NCBI GenBank assembly: GCA_018136815.1
Contig: CM030938.1
Coordinates: forward strand, 718,128 to 782,127
Source of the DNA: Isochrysis galbana
Taxonomy: Eukaryota > Haptophyta > Isochrysidales > Isochrysidaceae
Reading direction: 5' to 3'
Length of the DNA: 64,000 nt
In this document: in pieces, positions 1 through 8,889 of the stretch
Numbering within the stretch: position 1 is the first letter of the stretch
Layout: each line of letters opens with the position of its first letter
The notes under the pieces: model-generated
What the model was told of the DNA's origin: nothing
The model's database searches: none
The model's input: the letters and a program-made list of their open reading frames with translations, nothing else
Program-made: the position numbers and the translations under genes

Positions 1-289
1 AAAGAAGTCCTCAAACTGTCTCAGCTCGTCTATCACCTCGTGGAAGAGGTGGGAGTAGGAGGAAGGCGAGAGAGAATTGTTGCGGAGCTCTGAGAGCATC
101 GTGGAGGCATGGAGGAGGGCTGTGCGGAGGTGGCGCTGCTCGAGGGAGCGGTGGATGTGCTGTGCCTGCTGCTTGAGTGCCGTGCGCGCTTGAACGAGGG
201 CTGGCTCGACGCTCATCGAGGGGGAAGGGGGAGGGGGAGGGAGGGGGGGGAGCACCGCGGCGGCGGCCGCCGTGGGGATGGCTCTTCTC

Positions 290-580
290 TCTTCCCCTCT
301 CTTCTCTCTCTTCTCTCTCTTCTCTCTCTTCTCTCTCTTCTCTCTCTTCTCTCTCTTCTCTCTCTTCTCTCTCCTCTCTCTGCTCTCTCTCCTCTCTCTC
401 CTCTCTCTCCTCTCTCCTATCTCTCTTTATTCCCTCTTTCCCCTCTTTTTTTCCTCTATCTTGCTCTCGCCCTCTCCCAAAAATCAAGTGTCATATGCAT
501 TGCATTTTGTACTACTACTACTACTACTACTACAAGGAGTACTACTACTACTTCTACTCTACTGCTACTCTACTTAGATA
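290..580. repeat. CT-rich and (TAC)n microsatellites
   Basis: Positions 293-420 are a pyrimidine tract with a 9-bp period (TTCTCTCTC). Positions 509-555 are a (TAC)n run with interruptions. The open frames across this stretch encode only Ser/Leu or Glu/Arg low-complexity peptides and are not taken as genes. Flanking DNA from 1 to 290 and 580 to 890 shows no recognisable gene. Confidence 0.85.
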
Positions 581-899
581 TTAGATAGGTAGAGTAAACA
601 CATGTACTCTATGAATAGAGTCCATAGAGTACTTCTCCACGATAGAGAAGTAGAGTACTCTAGTCTAGAGTACACACAATCAAAGGATAAAAGTACGCAC
701 GTGTAGCCAGGTAGTGGGTCCTCCTATATGTCGGTATCAGTAGATATGAGAGTCTCCGTCAGAGTTTTCTTGTTGTGTGAGTACAACCTTTGAATTTTAT
801 TTAAAAAGTTATTATGAGTTATGATATTCTTATTCTTATTACTGCTTCTGCTTACTGTTACTGCACACACGGCACGCGGCTCTTGACACACTACTTTCT

Positions 900-1320
900 A
901 GGCTCAGGTAGAAATATGCAGCATATTTGATTGCATATTTGGGTAGATTTGCCAGATCTGCATATTTCGACACATGTCGTCCGCATATTTTTTGCATATT
1001 TGGGTAGAATTGGAGTGGGGGAGAGGCAAGGCCCCCCCTGGTATTGAATAGTCCCCCCTTGGTATTGAGTAGGCCCCCCCTTGGAGGCGTGCCTCATGGG
1101 CGAGTGGCCCCGCCGCCTCTGCTCCGCCCCTCTCCGCCCCTCTCCCCCCTCCCCCTCCCTCCCCCCTCTCTGCCTGCTCCCAAGCGCCCTCCCCCGTCCC
1201 CCCACGCGCTGAGCAGCCCTATCTTCATGCGCCTCAGATCGCTCGTCCCACGCTCGCGCCGGGCTGCGTCGCAGGATGGGCATCAGGTCACGTTCCGTCA
1301 AAAGAGGACCAGGCTGCAGT
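900..1320. repeat. Short GCATATTTGGGTAGA repeats plus C-rich dispersed repeat
   Basis: The motif GCATATTTGGGTAGA occurs at about 933 and 996, with partial copies between. From about 1010 the DNA is C-rich with repeated 'CCCCTTGGTATTGA(A/G)TAG' units. A comparable arrangement (repeated 'TAGTAGGCCCCATT' next to a C-run) occurs near 31440-31530, so this looks like a dispersed repeat. I see no gene here. Confidence 0.5.
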
Positions 1321-1513
1321 GGGCGCGGTGAGGCGCACCTTCTCCGGCACCCAGAGGAGCGTCACGAAACTCGGAGGGGTGAACTCCCTCGAGTGACTGA
1401 AACTAGTCGTGGAAAAGAATGAAGAAGTTGGGTGTGAATTCTGATTGATGGATCTGAACGCCAGCCCTGATACGGTGTGTGCGAAAAGTTTTTTTACCCG
1501 TTATGTTACATAA

Positions 1514-1732
1514 ATGGCGTACCCGTTTTTCATTGACGACGCGCAGCTTGCCAATGAATGGAAGACCAGACACGGCAAGTGGCGTATTTTTCTGGCAGTG
1601 GGCATTGCCCTTCTTGCGGTTTTCGCAATCGCGTACACAAAGAGCGTGATTCCACTCTTTGTCGCCGTAGTTTTGGTCCTCATCCTCCGGTTCATCTTTC
1701 CAAGTACAGCAAAACGAGGCGGCGTACGTTAG
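1514..1732 (+). CDS. Small putative membrane protein (72 aa)
   Basis: A 72-codon ORF starts MAYPFFIDDAQLANEWKT. It has two closely spaced hydrophobic stretches (about residues 25-40 and 43-62) and a short basic tail (AKRGG), so it reads as a small hairpin membrane protein. No family is recognised. It lies just upstream of another small AT-rich ORF (2014-2406) in a region whose base composition differs from the GC-rich neighbours. It could be a gene of viral or mobile-element origin, or a chance ORF. Confidence 0.35.
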   Translation: MAYPFFIDDAQLANEWKTRHGKWRIFLAVGIALLAVFAIAYTKSVIPLFVAVVLVLILRFIFPSTAKRGGVR

Positions 1733-2013
1733 ATCTCTCGCGGGACAGGTGTGATGAGCTGCAATCACCCGCGGGGGCGCCATGCGTGGGTCCCCTGTCC
1801 GGGAGACGAAATCAGCCAAACTCCTCCCCGCCACTGGGGTGTGTGTGTGCACACGGCGCCGGTGCACGGCGTGCTCGTGGGTGATACGATCTTGGCAAAA
1901 GAAAAACACGGGTGTATAGCCATTCGATAGCTCAACTCGACTGATGTCCCATGGTTGACGGATCGACATCTTGGACAAACCATGGGTTTTTTTCTCGATA
2001 GAGTTGTAGGGAT

Positions 2014-2406
2014 ATGTATCCGATGTATCCGCATATGCATGTATACTTTCGAGGAAACAACACAAGGGACGATATAATTAAAGAGTACCAAAGGCGGCAG
2101 AACGACAGGCTAAATGAAGTAAAATACATGGAGGATTACTTCGGAATGCATAGACCAGATGATAATGAAAAATACGACCTCATTGATATAATGAAGAACA
2201 TGAGGAGTGACGGTTGGGACATAACGGCTTTGAATGACTACAAGCTCTATCAAGAACAAATGCAGCAGGAGTTCGAAAATAGACGTCAATATATGCTGAG
2301 GGAGGTAGATGCCAGAGTTCTGGAATATATGAGGACTGAAGGTTGGGATGTTACACTGCTACCGCTAAACACTGGCCCATCCGTCTTCAGAAAAATCGAT
2401 CTTTGA
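2014..2406 (+). CDS. Hypothetical protein, 130 aa
   Basis: The ORF is AT-rich and strongly charged. It holds two internal segments of the type 'MRS/TDGWDIT' and 'MRTEGWDVT' (about residues 67-75 and 111-119), so it may contain a short internal repeat. A likely start is the Met at 2014, though the Met a few codons downstream is possible. It begins about 45 bp after the first of two direct repeats that carry a TATA-like motif. No family is recognised. The composition differs from nearby genes and suggests foreign (viral or mobile-element) origin, but this is inference. Confidence 0.4.
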   Translation: MYPMYPHMHVYFRGNNTRDDIIKEYQRRQNDRLNEVKYMEDYFGMHRPDDNEKYDLIDIMKNMRSDGWDITALNDYKLYQEQMQQEFENRRQYMLREVDARVLEYMRTEGWDVTLLPLNTGPSVFRKIDL

Positions 2407-2520
2407 GTCCTCTGTCAGCGCCCACTCGAGCAGGCGGACGTCGCCCCGCTCGGCGGCCCACGCGCTGAGCTCTCGCCACGAGGGGCGATCGTCCTCGAAG
2501 ACGGGCACATACCAGAACAC
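2404..2520 (-). pseudogene. Possible ankyrin-repeat-like coding fragment
   Basis: One minus-strand frame reads WRELSAWAAERGDVRLLEWAL over this short span. This has the A-A-x-x-G-x-L-x-L-x-x-W/L spacing of ankyrin-type repeats, and the codons are GC-rich as in host genes. It covers about 40 codons with no start or supported splice sites. It may be an exon fragment displaced by the rearrangements around it. Confidence 0.25.
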
Positions 2521-2621
2521 GGGGTGTATAAATAGCCATGGACATTCGATAGCTCAACTCGACTGATGTCCCACGGTTGACGGATCGACACCTTCCACAT
2601 CGACGTGGACCATCGTGCACG

Positions 2622-3746
2622 CGAGCGCTTGGGTCAGGGCAATACTTTTAGCAAGAGTCACCCAAACTTTTGAGCCGTACTTGCGTGATTCTTGCGGGGA
2701 ACCACCCAAACTTGTCACCAAACTTGTCGCGCAATTTGTCCCCAAACTTGCAGCCCACTTGTGGAGCTGGCCCAAACTTCTGACTGGCTCGACTACCAAC
2801 CCAAACTTGCAAAAAAAATTTTTTAAGTGATCAAATCTCAAATCTCAAACATATGGCACGTCGTGGCACGCAGCACACACATGACACAGTACACACAATA
2901 ACCTCATTCAGCCCTTATAGCCTTTCAGCTGCTGGCGCACTTCTTCCGAGCGTTATTATTGTAACGCAACATCAATGCGGCTGAGATCTGATCACCAAGA
3001 CTCAGTGAACGATCCGCACCAAACATGCTGGCAAGCAATGAAAATACACGCTCACACGATGCAGAATTAGGAGTCAAAGAAAAGGCAATTCTTGCGGCAG
3101 ATACACCTCGAACAAGGTGGAGAGGCCATCGCGCAAGCGCCCCTCCTTCACCACTTCAACATCCTCTACATCCTTGTCGTTGCTCCAGTCCTTGTCGTCG
3201 CGCAGAAGCGTTCCCTCCTCGTTGATCTCGCGCGTAGAAGAGCTGCCTCGTCTTGTGCAGTGGCGCTTACCTACGGCAAAGACAAAGAAGGGAGGGGTTG
3301 AGCATGCGGGTGCGCGCGCGCCCACATGCCTCATATGCATCAGCGGAGCAGGCCATTGTGTGGAAGGGACGGGCATGGCGCATGTGGCATGTGGCTCACC
3401 TCGCTCAGCCATTGCGATATCCGTGCCAAGAGTGAAGCAAATGACGTGTGAAGAGAGTTGCACCCTCGTTTCAATGAATAAAACTACCTGTTTACGTGAT
3501 AAATAGGATCTTGCCGACTACTGATGAGCCGAAACGCTCATCAGGCCCGTGCCCCCTCCCCCCCTCCCCCCCCCCTTTTTTTGGGCTTTACTTGTAGATA
3601 GAGGCTGTTATACTTGTAAGTTCGAGGGATGTGGCACCCAAACTTGCAGGCACTTGTAGCAGGGAGCCCAAACTTGTGACGCGATCAAGAAGCCACCCAA
3701 ACTTTCGATAACATTTGTAAAAGTATTGCCCTGACCCAAGCGAGCG
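2622..3746 (-). mobile_element. hAT DNA transposon, internally decayed, with TIRs and target duplication
   Basis: A 23-bp terminal inverted repeat beginning CTTGGGTCAGGGCAATACTT lies at 2628-2650 and, inverted, at 3718-3740. The flanks share CGAGCG (2622-2627 and 3741-3746), a likely target-site duplication (hAT elements usually give 8 bp). Subterminal copies of 'CCAAACTTG' recur at both ends, as is common in hAT elements. The interior, on the minus strand, carries the transposase C-terminus. At 1.1 kb it is far shorter than an autonomous hAT, so it is a deletion derivative. Confidence 0.85.
2925..3463 (-). pseudogene. hAT transposase C-terminal remnant (dimerisation region)
   Basis: From about 3092 down to the stop at 2925 the minus strand reads ARIAFSLTPNSASCERVFSL followed by an LRYNNN motif. 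This is the conserved hAT C-terminal dimerisation region with its SxxSERxFS-type core. Upstream (3093-3463) an open frame continues out of phase with it, so either an intron ending at AG before GTGTATCTGCC or a frameshift separates them. A paralogous C-terminus with the same core lies at 7484-7674 in the second hAT element. Confidence 0.8.
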
Positions 3747-4672
3747 CGAGCGTGCAGACGCAGCGAGGGCAATGCAGGAGCAGCTAAGGGCTGGCGAGGA
3801 CGAGCGCGAGAGCGGCAATAGCGACACCAACGACAACAACGATCTGAACGACCGCAAAGATCCTCCTCTCCTTGTTCAAGTTGGCTCGAACGTCAAGCAC
3901 ATGGAGCTCGGTGAGGGCACCGTGCACCGTCACTGCATTGGGCCATGGCACGCTCCATGGTCCTGAGAAGGTGCAGATGGAGTACATCTTGAACGAGGAG
4001 AGGGAGAGGAGAAGAAAGTGGGTCTTCATTCACGCCTTGAGCGTGCAGGTATGCGCCAACCTCACCCCAAACCTTGCGTAGTGCTGAACGCGTGCTGCCT
4101 GCGCTCTACACCCGGCGCAACACCCGAGCAGAGCTCCTGTAAAAGGGAGAAGTGGGTGGGGCAGTGCGTACGAAAGAGGCCGCCGCGTAAAGCCGCCGAT
4201 TTCGTGCTCGCTTTGGATCCAAAGGGTGTTCTTGTCTCCACGTTTCGCTCGCTATGTTCCGTTGCTTCTTGTTTCGATTCTCACCCCTCTGGTCAGCCCA
4301 GGTCCCAAGTTCCAGGTCTTGTCAGAGCAAGGCTAATCTCACTCTTGGAGATTGCCTGCGAGGGCGCGCCGGCAGCTAGCGCGGGATGCGGTTCTTGCGG
4401 GGAGCTCATGGAGCTTTCCTCGGGGGTGACTACGGGCATGGTGCATGGTGATCGACGCACGACGCACGGCGCACGGAGGGCGCGGAAGTGTGGAAGGAGG
4501 CTTGTGGGAGGTGGTGGCAGGCGACTGGGGGTGGCTCAGGCGCGTGCTTGACTTGTATTGACTCGTTGACTCGGGGTATAGACTCGGGAACTCGGGGGGA
4601 CTCGCGTGGGAACACGGTGGGACTCGACGAAGTCGCTACAAAAACACTCACTAGAAACCCAAAAACCAAAGT
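3747..4672. other. No firm gene; possible short exon
   Basis: One plus-strand stretch (about 3872-4051) reads EKVQMEYILNEERERRRKWVF and ends at CAG|GTATGC, a plausible donor, so it could be an exon. I could not connect it to others. From 4550 to 4615 there is a short run of 'GACTCGGG' repeats. Nothing else is recognised. Confidence 0.25.
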
Positions 4673-4890
4673 AGGGATCTAGGGTCGGTCGTGTCCTCGG
4701 GCCGGCGTGCGCGCGCCTCGTGGGGACTCGCGCTGGCGCGCATGCTACGCGCCAACCGATCCCTGACTCTCGTCGACCTAACGGGTCATCCAATCGCCTC
4801 GAGCCGCGCCGATGACGATCCCGACTCGGCGGCCGTCGTGCACGCCGTGCGGGTGGCTGGCGCGCTCGGCGCCGCCGTGCAAAGTCACTG
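4673..4890 (+). pseudogene. Deletion-derived fragment of the LRR gene
   Basis: Positions 4699-4890 match 17578-17769 (reversed) over 192 bp with few changes. This is an internal piece of the LRR gene, reading RARASWGLALARMLRANRSL. The 26 bases just before it (4673-4698) match 19861-19886, which lies upstream of the LRR gene. The fragment therefore looks like a copy of the gene from which about 2.1 kb between those two points has been lost. It joins the inverted WD40/HNH copy at 4890 with at most one base of overlap. Confidence 0.8.
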
Positions 4891-5376
4891 CTGGCAGCCG
4901 AGGCAGAGAACTTTCGCTGTGCTGTCGTCGTAACGCGCGCCCACCTTGTCGAGCGACGCCATGTAGATGCCCGCGCCCGCCGCCAAGCGCACCCCGTGCC
5001 TGCACGACGCGCACTGGCCCCCCTGTTTGATGAGCAGGGTGACGATCAGATCGGTGCACTCGCACGCCACAAGCGGAGCAACTTCGTAGCGAGGACGCTT
5101 CGTGCGCGCCGACGCGTCGGCGCCCATTTGTACCAGTTTGGCCGCCGGATCGTCGCGCAGTCGCTTGCACAGCTTTGCGGAACGGCAATCGTCGCACACC
5201 GCGTAGTGGAAGGTCAGCCGAGTCTTAGCTTGGTCGCTCCATATCACTGAAGTATTGAAGATCGTGCGTGGGACCTCGCAATCCGTGCACGGCGTCCCCG
5301 TGCCTCTAGGCTCGCCTCCGTTACTCAACAAAGCGAGACGGCGCTCGAGCTTTCGTGCATTCCTCACCATGGACAT
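4890..5376 (-). pseudogene. HNH-like zinc-binding protein, 5' part only
   Basis: Nearly identical to the first 162 codons of the gene at 13144, starting MSMVRNARKLERRLALLSNG. It has CxxC pairs typical of zinc binding (CTDC, CDDC, CASC, CLGC). It stops right after CLGCQ, where the sequence switches to an LRR-gene fragment. The second half of the protein, with the clearer HNH-like WSFDRV module, is missing, so this copy is a truncated pseudogene. Confidence 0.8.
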
Positions 5377-6007
5377 GGGTCTCGATCGACCGAATGTGAC
5401 TGGGACTTCGCTCTAACTGGCGTTTTCATTTCTAGGGTGACACGAGCGATCTGGTGAGAGATGGATGCGTGGAACACAAGAATGGCTTGTTCACTTGGAT
5501 TTTGTATACACATGGACGCGGTGTACCCGTCCCACCCATATGTGAACGAGTCGAACGATTCGCACTGAAACAAGCGCACGCACGTCCATGCGACCCCACT
5601 CGCATATACGCTTTGCAGCTGCGCTATACTATGTGTCCGCGCCACGTCTGTCCCTCGCTCGTTCGCTCTGTGTGTAAACTTGTCCCATGCAACCACCACC
5701 GCTCCGTTTTCGCCCCCGCCAACCCCGACGGCACCTTTCCCACTGCCTCATTGCGTTTCACCTCGCCTCACATCACCTCGAGGTGGTATAGCTCCCCCGA
5801 TGACGCTCCTGCCACGACCCTCGACCCGTGGATCGCTACACATACCACCGAGCTTGGCGCGTAGAACACACCGCCACCCTCTATCATGCGCACCGTCGCA
5901 TTGTCGTGCTCCACCCTCTCACCATCGCTTCCGAAGACCACGTCGTCGCCGCGACGCGATTCGATGGTGTCGAACAAATCGGCGTCCCAGACTTTGATCG
6001 TCTCGTC
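4890..6007 (-). repeat. Left arm of a 1118-bp inverted duplication
   Basis: This segment is the reverse complement of 12513-13630. Both arms are exactly 1118 bp, so no net length change has occurred, and only scattered substitutions are visible (for example at the codons giving VAPLVACEC here and GAPLAACEC in the other arm). The arm holds the end of a WD40 gene and the first part of an HNH-like gene. Its WD40 side (above 6007) continues into further WD40 repeats, while its HNH side (below 4890) is cut off and joined to LRR sequence. Confidence 0.9.
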
Positions 6008-6337
6008 TTTCGAGCCGGACACAATCTTGGTCCCGTCAGGGGAAAACGCCACCGAGAAGATCCGATCGCTATGGGCGTTGGATTTCTCACTCTTGAGCTC
6101 GAGTGTGCCTGTGTGGGAAGGTAGGAGGAGTCAACTTTGGCCGAGGAGAGGCAATTTGCGGCCAAAAATGCACCTGCATCCCAGACTTTGATCGTCTTGT
6201 CAACCGATCCGGACACGATCTTGGTCCCGTCCGGCGAAAACACGACCGAGCAAACATCATTGCTGTGAGCGTAGGTCTGTTCGCTCTTGAGCTCGAGTGT
6301 GGCTGTTTGGGAAGGCAGGAGGGGTCAGATTTGGCCG
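5768..6337 (-). CDS. WD40-repeat protein, 3' exons (truncated by assembly gap)
   Basis: Two WD40 repeats are visible on the minus strand. The terminal exon (5768-6108) begins with [20 protein letters not shown] and ends in a tail [20 protein letters not shown]. The preceding exon (6174-6302) is exactly 129 nt, one 43-residue repeat reading [20 protein letters not shown]. The intron between them (6109-6173) is 65 nt, and the sequence just beyond 6302 repeats that intron's 3' end (CTTCCCAAACAG). So one repeat equals one exon, and exon plus intron form a tandem 194-bp unit that runs into the N gap. The product is probably the C-terminal sensor of a NACHT-WD40 protein. Confidence 0.8.
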
Positions 6338-6437
6338 NNNNNNNNNNNNNNNNNNNNNNNNNNNNNNNNNNNNNNNNNNNNNNNNNNNNNNNNNNNNNNN
6401 NNNNNNNNNNNNNNNNNNNNNNNNNNNNNNNNNNNNN
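6338..6437. other. Assembly gap (100 N)
   Basis: Exactly 100 N, so probably a scaffolding gap of unknown true size. The left edge is inside a tandem exon/intron unit of a WD40 array, and the right edge is inside a hAT transposase. The array end, any upstream NACHT exons of the left-facing gene and the left end of the second hAT element are all hidden here. Confidence 0.99.
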
Positions 6438-7674
6438 GATGAGTGCGCCTCTCCATTTCACTGCAAAGAGCAGCACAGGCGCACCGGGTTGCTTCGAGCC
6501 TTCAACCCAGCCTTTGCCTACGGCAAGGTGAATGAGCTTTGGGTCCATCGGCTCGTTGAGATTCCATCCTTTCATCATCTGCCCAGTGTTAGACAAAAGT
6601 TGCTGGATGAGCTTCCGCAGTACTTGACCGCATGTCGCGGGACGAAAATTGATCATTCGGAAGTGCCGACGTTCACTAAGGAGGTTCTGATGTGGTGGGC
6701 ATCCAACAAGAGCAAGTCAACTAAGTTTATACTTGGTTGACCCATGGGGGGGCACGAGCCCCCCCCCTCTCTCCACTCCTCCCCTGCCATGGGGGAGGAA
6801 CCACCCATCCTCCTGGCACGCCTGATGGCTTGCCAGGAGGCCACTGCCCTACTGACCCACTCCCTTCCCCACAGGCTCGCCCCATTCGCCCATCCTGGCC
6901 CCTCGTGGCCAGCCCATCGCTCCAACCCCCCCTCCCCCCCCTGGTCGACAGGCAGACAGGTGCAGATTGGGGGCCCCAGAGGCTCAGGAGCGCCAGCGAG
7001 GGAGAGGCAGGGGAGACCAGGGCCCAGTCCTAGCCTCCTCTGCCCCCAGAGCTGGCCTCCATGAGCCTCCAGGGGTCGCCAGGGGCAGCTGCAGGCCTGC
7101 CGCAGGCGCGCCATCGCGCGTGCCGCAGGAGAGGGGAGAGAGCGCGCGGAGAAGGGGGTGGGCGGAGCGAGAGCTCCGCTCACCGAAAAATAGGTAAGTC
7201 CCGCACCTGTTTACAGGATAAGTCGGGGCTGAGACCTCCGCCCACTCGGAGACACAGGAGGAAGGGGGGGAATGATCACCGGGGGGGGGCGCGGGCCACC
7301 GGACCATATCTAAGCCCTTTTCCCCTATCCCCCTAGTAGTGCACGGGGGGAGTCGCCTGATGGCGGGGGGAGAAGGGCCGGGGAAGTGGGGGTGTAGAAA
7401 GTTTCCTACGTGAGTAGAAAGTAGAGGGTCCACGGCCGCGTGTGCGGTGAGACTATTAAAAGGTTTATCCAACAAGAGTAAGTTCCCTACATGGGCATCC
7501 GCGGCAAGGATTGCATTCAGCATGTCTCCAAATTCGGCTTCGTGTGAGCGTGTGTTTTCGTTACTTGCCTTGATGTATGGCCCGAATCGTGCGGCCTCTC
7601 TAGCGGATCAGATACAGGCGTCGTTGATGTTGCGTTACAACAACAACAACCGAGGGGAATCTAAATCTAATTGA
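6438..7674 (+). pseudogene. hAT transposase, interrupted by a retroelement
   Basis: The first segment (6438-6717) reads KVNELWVHRLVEIPSFHHLP and ends WWASNKSK. The second (7484-7674) resumes in the same sense with FPTWASAARIAFSMSPNSAS and ends after LMLRYNNNNRGESKSN. Between them lies a 749-bp insertion flanked by the 17-bp duplication ATCCAACAAGAGCAAGT. SNKSK is present on both sides, as expected for a target-site duplication. The C-terminal block is the hAT dimerisation region. The N-terminal part is hidden by the gap. Confidence 0.85.
6701..7483 (+). mobile_element. Short non-autonomous retroelement (749 bp) with 17-bp target duplication
   Basis: The element (6718-7466) starts CAACTAAGTTTATACTTGGT and ends GACTATTAAAAGGTTT. 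Both ends are shared with the 3-kb LINE derivative at 35597-38630. Flanking copies of ATCCAACAAGAG(C/T)AAGT lie at 6701-6717 and 7467-7483, with one mismatch. The interior is GC-rich with several short Pro/Gly/Arg-rich frames and no domain I recognise. Similar sequence occurs at 39008-39771 and, more diverged, at 14490-15060, 27866-28480 and 57390-57900. Confidence 0.85.
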
Positions 7675-7714
7675 ATCTGTGTGATGTTTGATATGTGAAT
7701 GAATGTGAATGGGT

Positions 7715-8889
7715 TATAGGTGACAACAATATTTTTTTATTTTTAACAAATTTTTATGGGTCGCGGCGCGGCAAAGGAACGGGACTAGCGCTCACTCAAG
7801 ACAGGACACCCTGCCGCGGCAAGCGCAAGCACCTTTCCCCCCTTATGCCACCCAGCTCTTCACTAGCTTTCTACCTGCGCTAGCCAGAGCGCCCCTCCCT
7901 CCACACTCAGACAGCCCCCTACGCCAAGATCCTGTTCTGGTCTCGCAGGCAAGGGGGCCTAATGGGAGGGAGAGGAGCAACTCCTCAGAGAGGAGCTGTG
8001 GGGAAGGAGATGTCTGAGTGGGGGCGCTATACCCTTGCGCTAGGCATGGGCAGCGACGCCGCCTCAAGACATGTCCTCCCTCTTGTCTTGAGTCGAAATT
8101 TTTGGTGCTTGAAGCAGAGGGCAAGGGGGTTTGTGCTTCTTGGGTTAGTTGTAGTTGGAAGAGGGAGTGGGAGAGGGAGTGAAGTGTTGGAAGAGGGCCT
8201 AAGGCAGGGCACTGAGTTGTAGGTAATTGTGGCCCACAAGAGTGGGGTGAAAACGTGAAGTGTATCAACAAGGGTCTTGAGTTGAAATTTTTGGTGCTTT
8301 GAACAGAGGGCGAGGGGGTTCGTGCTGTTTGGGGTGGTTCTAGAGGGAAGGGAGAGTAGGAGAGGGAGTCAAGTGTTGAAGGAGGGCCCAAGGCAGGGCA
8401 CTGAGTTGTAGGTTCTTGTGGCCCACAGGAGTGGGGTGAAAACGAGAAGTGAGTCAACATGTTGAAAAACAGAGGCACAAGTTGCTCTCCGTAGGAGATT
8501 GATGGTTGTGAAGTGCCCTCCCATGTTGGGTGCACTGATGGTAGAGGTTTCCACCATGGGGAGGGCAGCTGAGCTGCCCTCCCACATGAGGTGCTCTTGG
8601 GGTGGGAGGGTTTCCCACTGTTGGAGGGGGTCTCAAAGACCCCCCGCATGCTACGCAGAGCCATGGGGGCAACCTGTTCGGTGCCAGTACTCGCCACCCC
8701 GCGCGCTTGCGCGGGCGTGGTTTGGATGGGCTGGATGGGCTCTGAGAGGGCTTTCTGACGAGCCGCCTCGGGCGGCATGGGGCGTCCCAGGTGGGGCGCG
8801 GTGGCGAGGGTCGCCTGGGGCTCGGGAGCGGTCGCGGCACGCTCCATAGGTCAAACTATAACAATAGTTTCCTATAGGTGACAACAATA
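7715..8889 (-). mobile_element. Retroelement (1141 bp) with exact 17-bp target duplication and long ORF
   Basis: TATAGGTGACAACAATA occurs exactly at 7715-7731 and 8873-8889. The element between, read on the minus strand, starts GGAAACTATTGTTATAGTTT, then CCTATGGAGCG. This is a diverged version of the LINE 5' end (…TTTATACTTGGTCGCAATGGAGCG). It ends in an A-rich tail (AAAAATAAAAAAA). An ORF of 334 codons fills most of it (7843-8847). Confidence 0.85.
7843..8847 (-). CDS. Retroelement ORF, Pro/Ser-rich, 334 aa
   Basis: The ORF begins MERAATAPEPQATLATAPHL just inside the element's 5' end. The 896-codon LINE ORF likewise starts with MVAMERAAA. It contains a tandem internal duplication: a segment starting HFxFSPHSCGPQ and ending STKNF(N/D)SR appears twice (about residues 132-191 and 195-255). 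No enzymatic domain is seen. Whether it is translated is unknown, since a GC-rich element could keep such a frame open by chance. Confidence 0.4.
   Translation of the reverse strand: MERAATAPEPQATLATAPHLGRPMPPEAARQKALSEPIQPIQTTPAQARGVASTGTEQVAPMALRSMRGVFETPSNSGKPSHPKSTSCGRAAQLPSPWWKPLPSVHPTWEGTSQPSISYGEQLVPLFFNMLTHFSFSPHSCGPQEPTTQCPALGPPSTLDSLSYSPFPLEPPQTARTPSPSVQSTKNFNSRPLLIHFTFSPHSCGPQLPTTQCPALGPLPTLHSLSHSLFQLQLTQEAQTPLPSASSTKNFDSRQEGGHVLRRRRCPCLAQGYSAPTQTSPSPQLLSEELLLSLPLGPLACETRTGSWRRGLSECGGRGALASAGRKLVKSWVA

Larger units (their letters stand above)
1907..2593 (+). repeat. Direct repeats with TATA-like motif flanking a small ORF
   Basis: A 51-bp block beginning CATTCGATAGCTCAACTCGA occurs at 1921-1971 and again at 2543-2593, with two mismatches. 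Upstream of each is a related 'ACACGG(G)GTGTATA' segment at 1907 and 2518. In the second copy this reads GTATAAATAG, a good TATA-box match. The offset is 622 bp, so the copies could be duplicated promoter regions of a small tandem gene family. The second copy is followed within about 35 bp by the hAT insertion at 2628. Confidence 0.5.
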
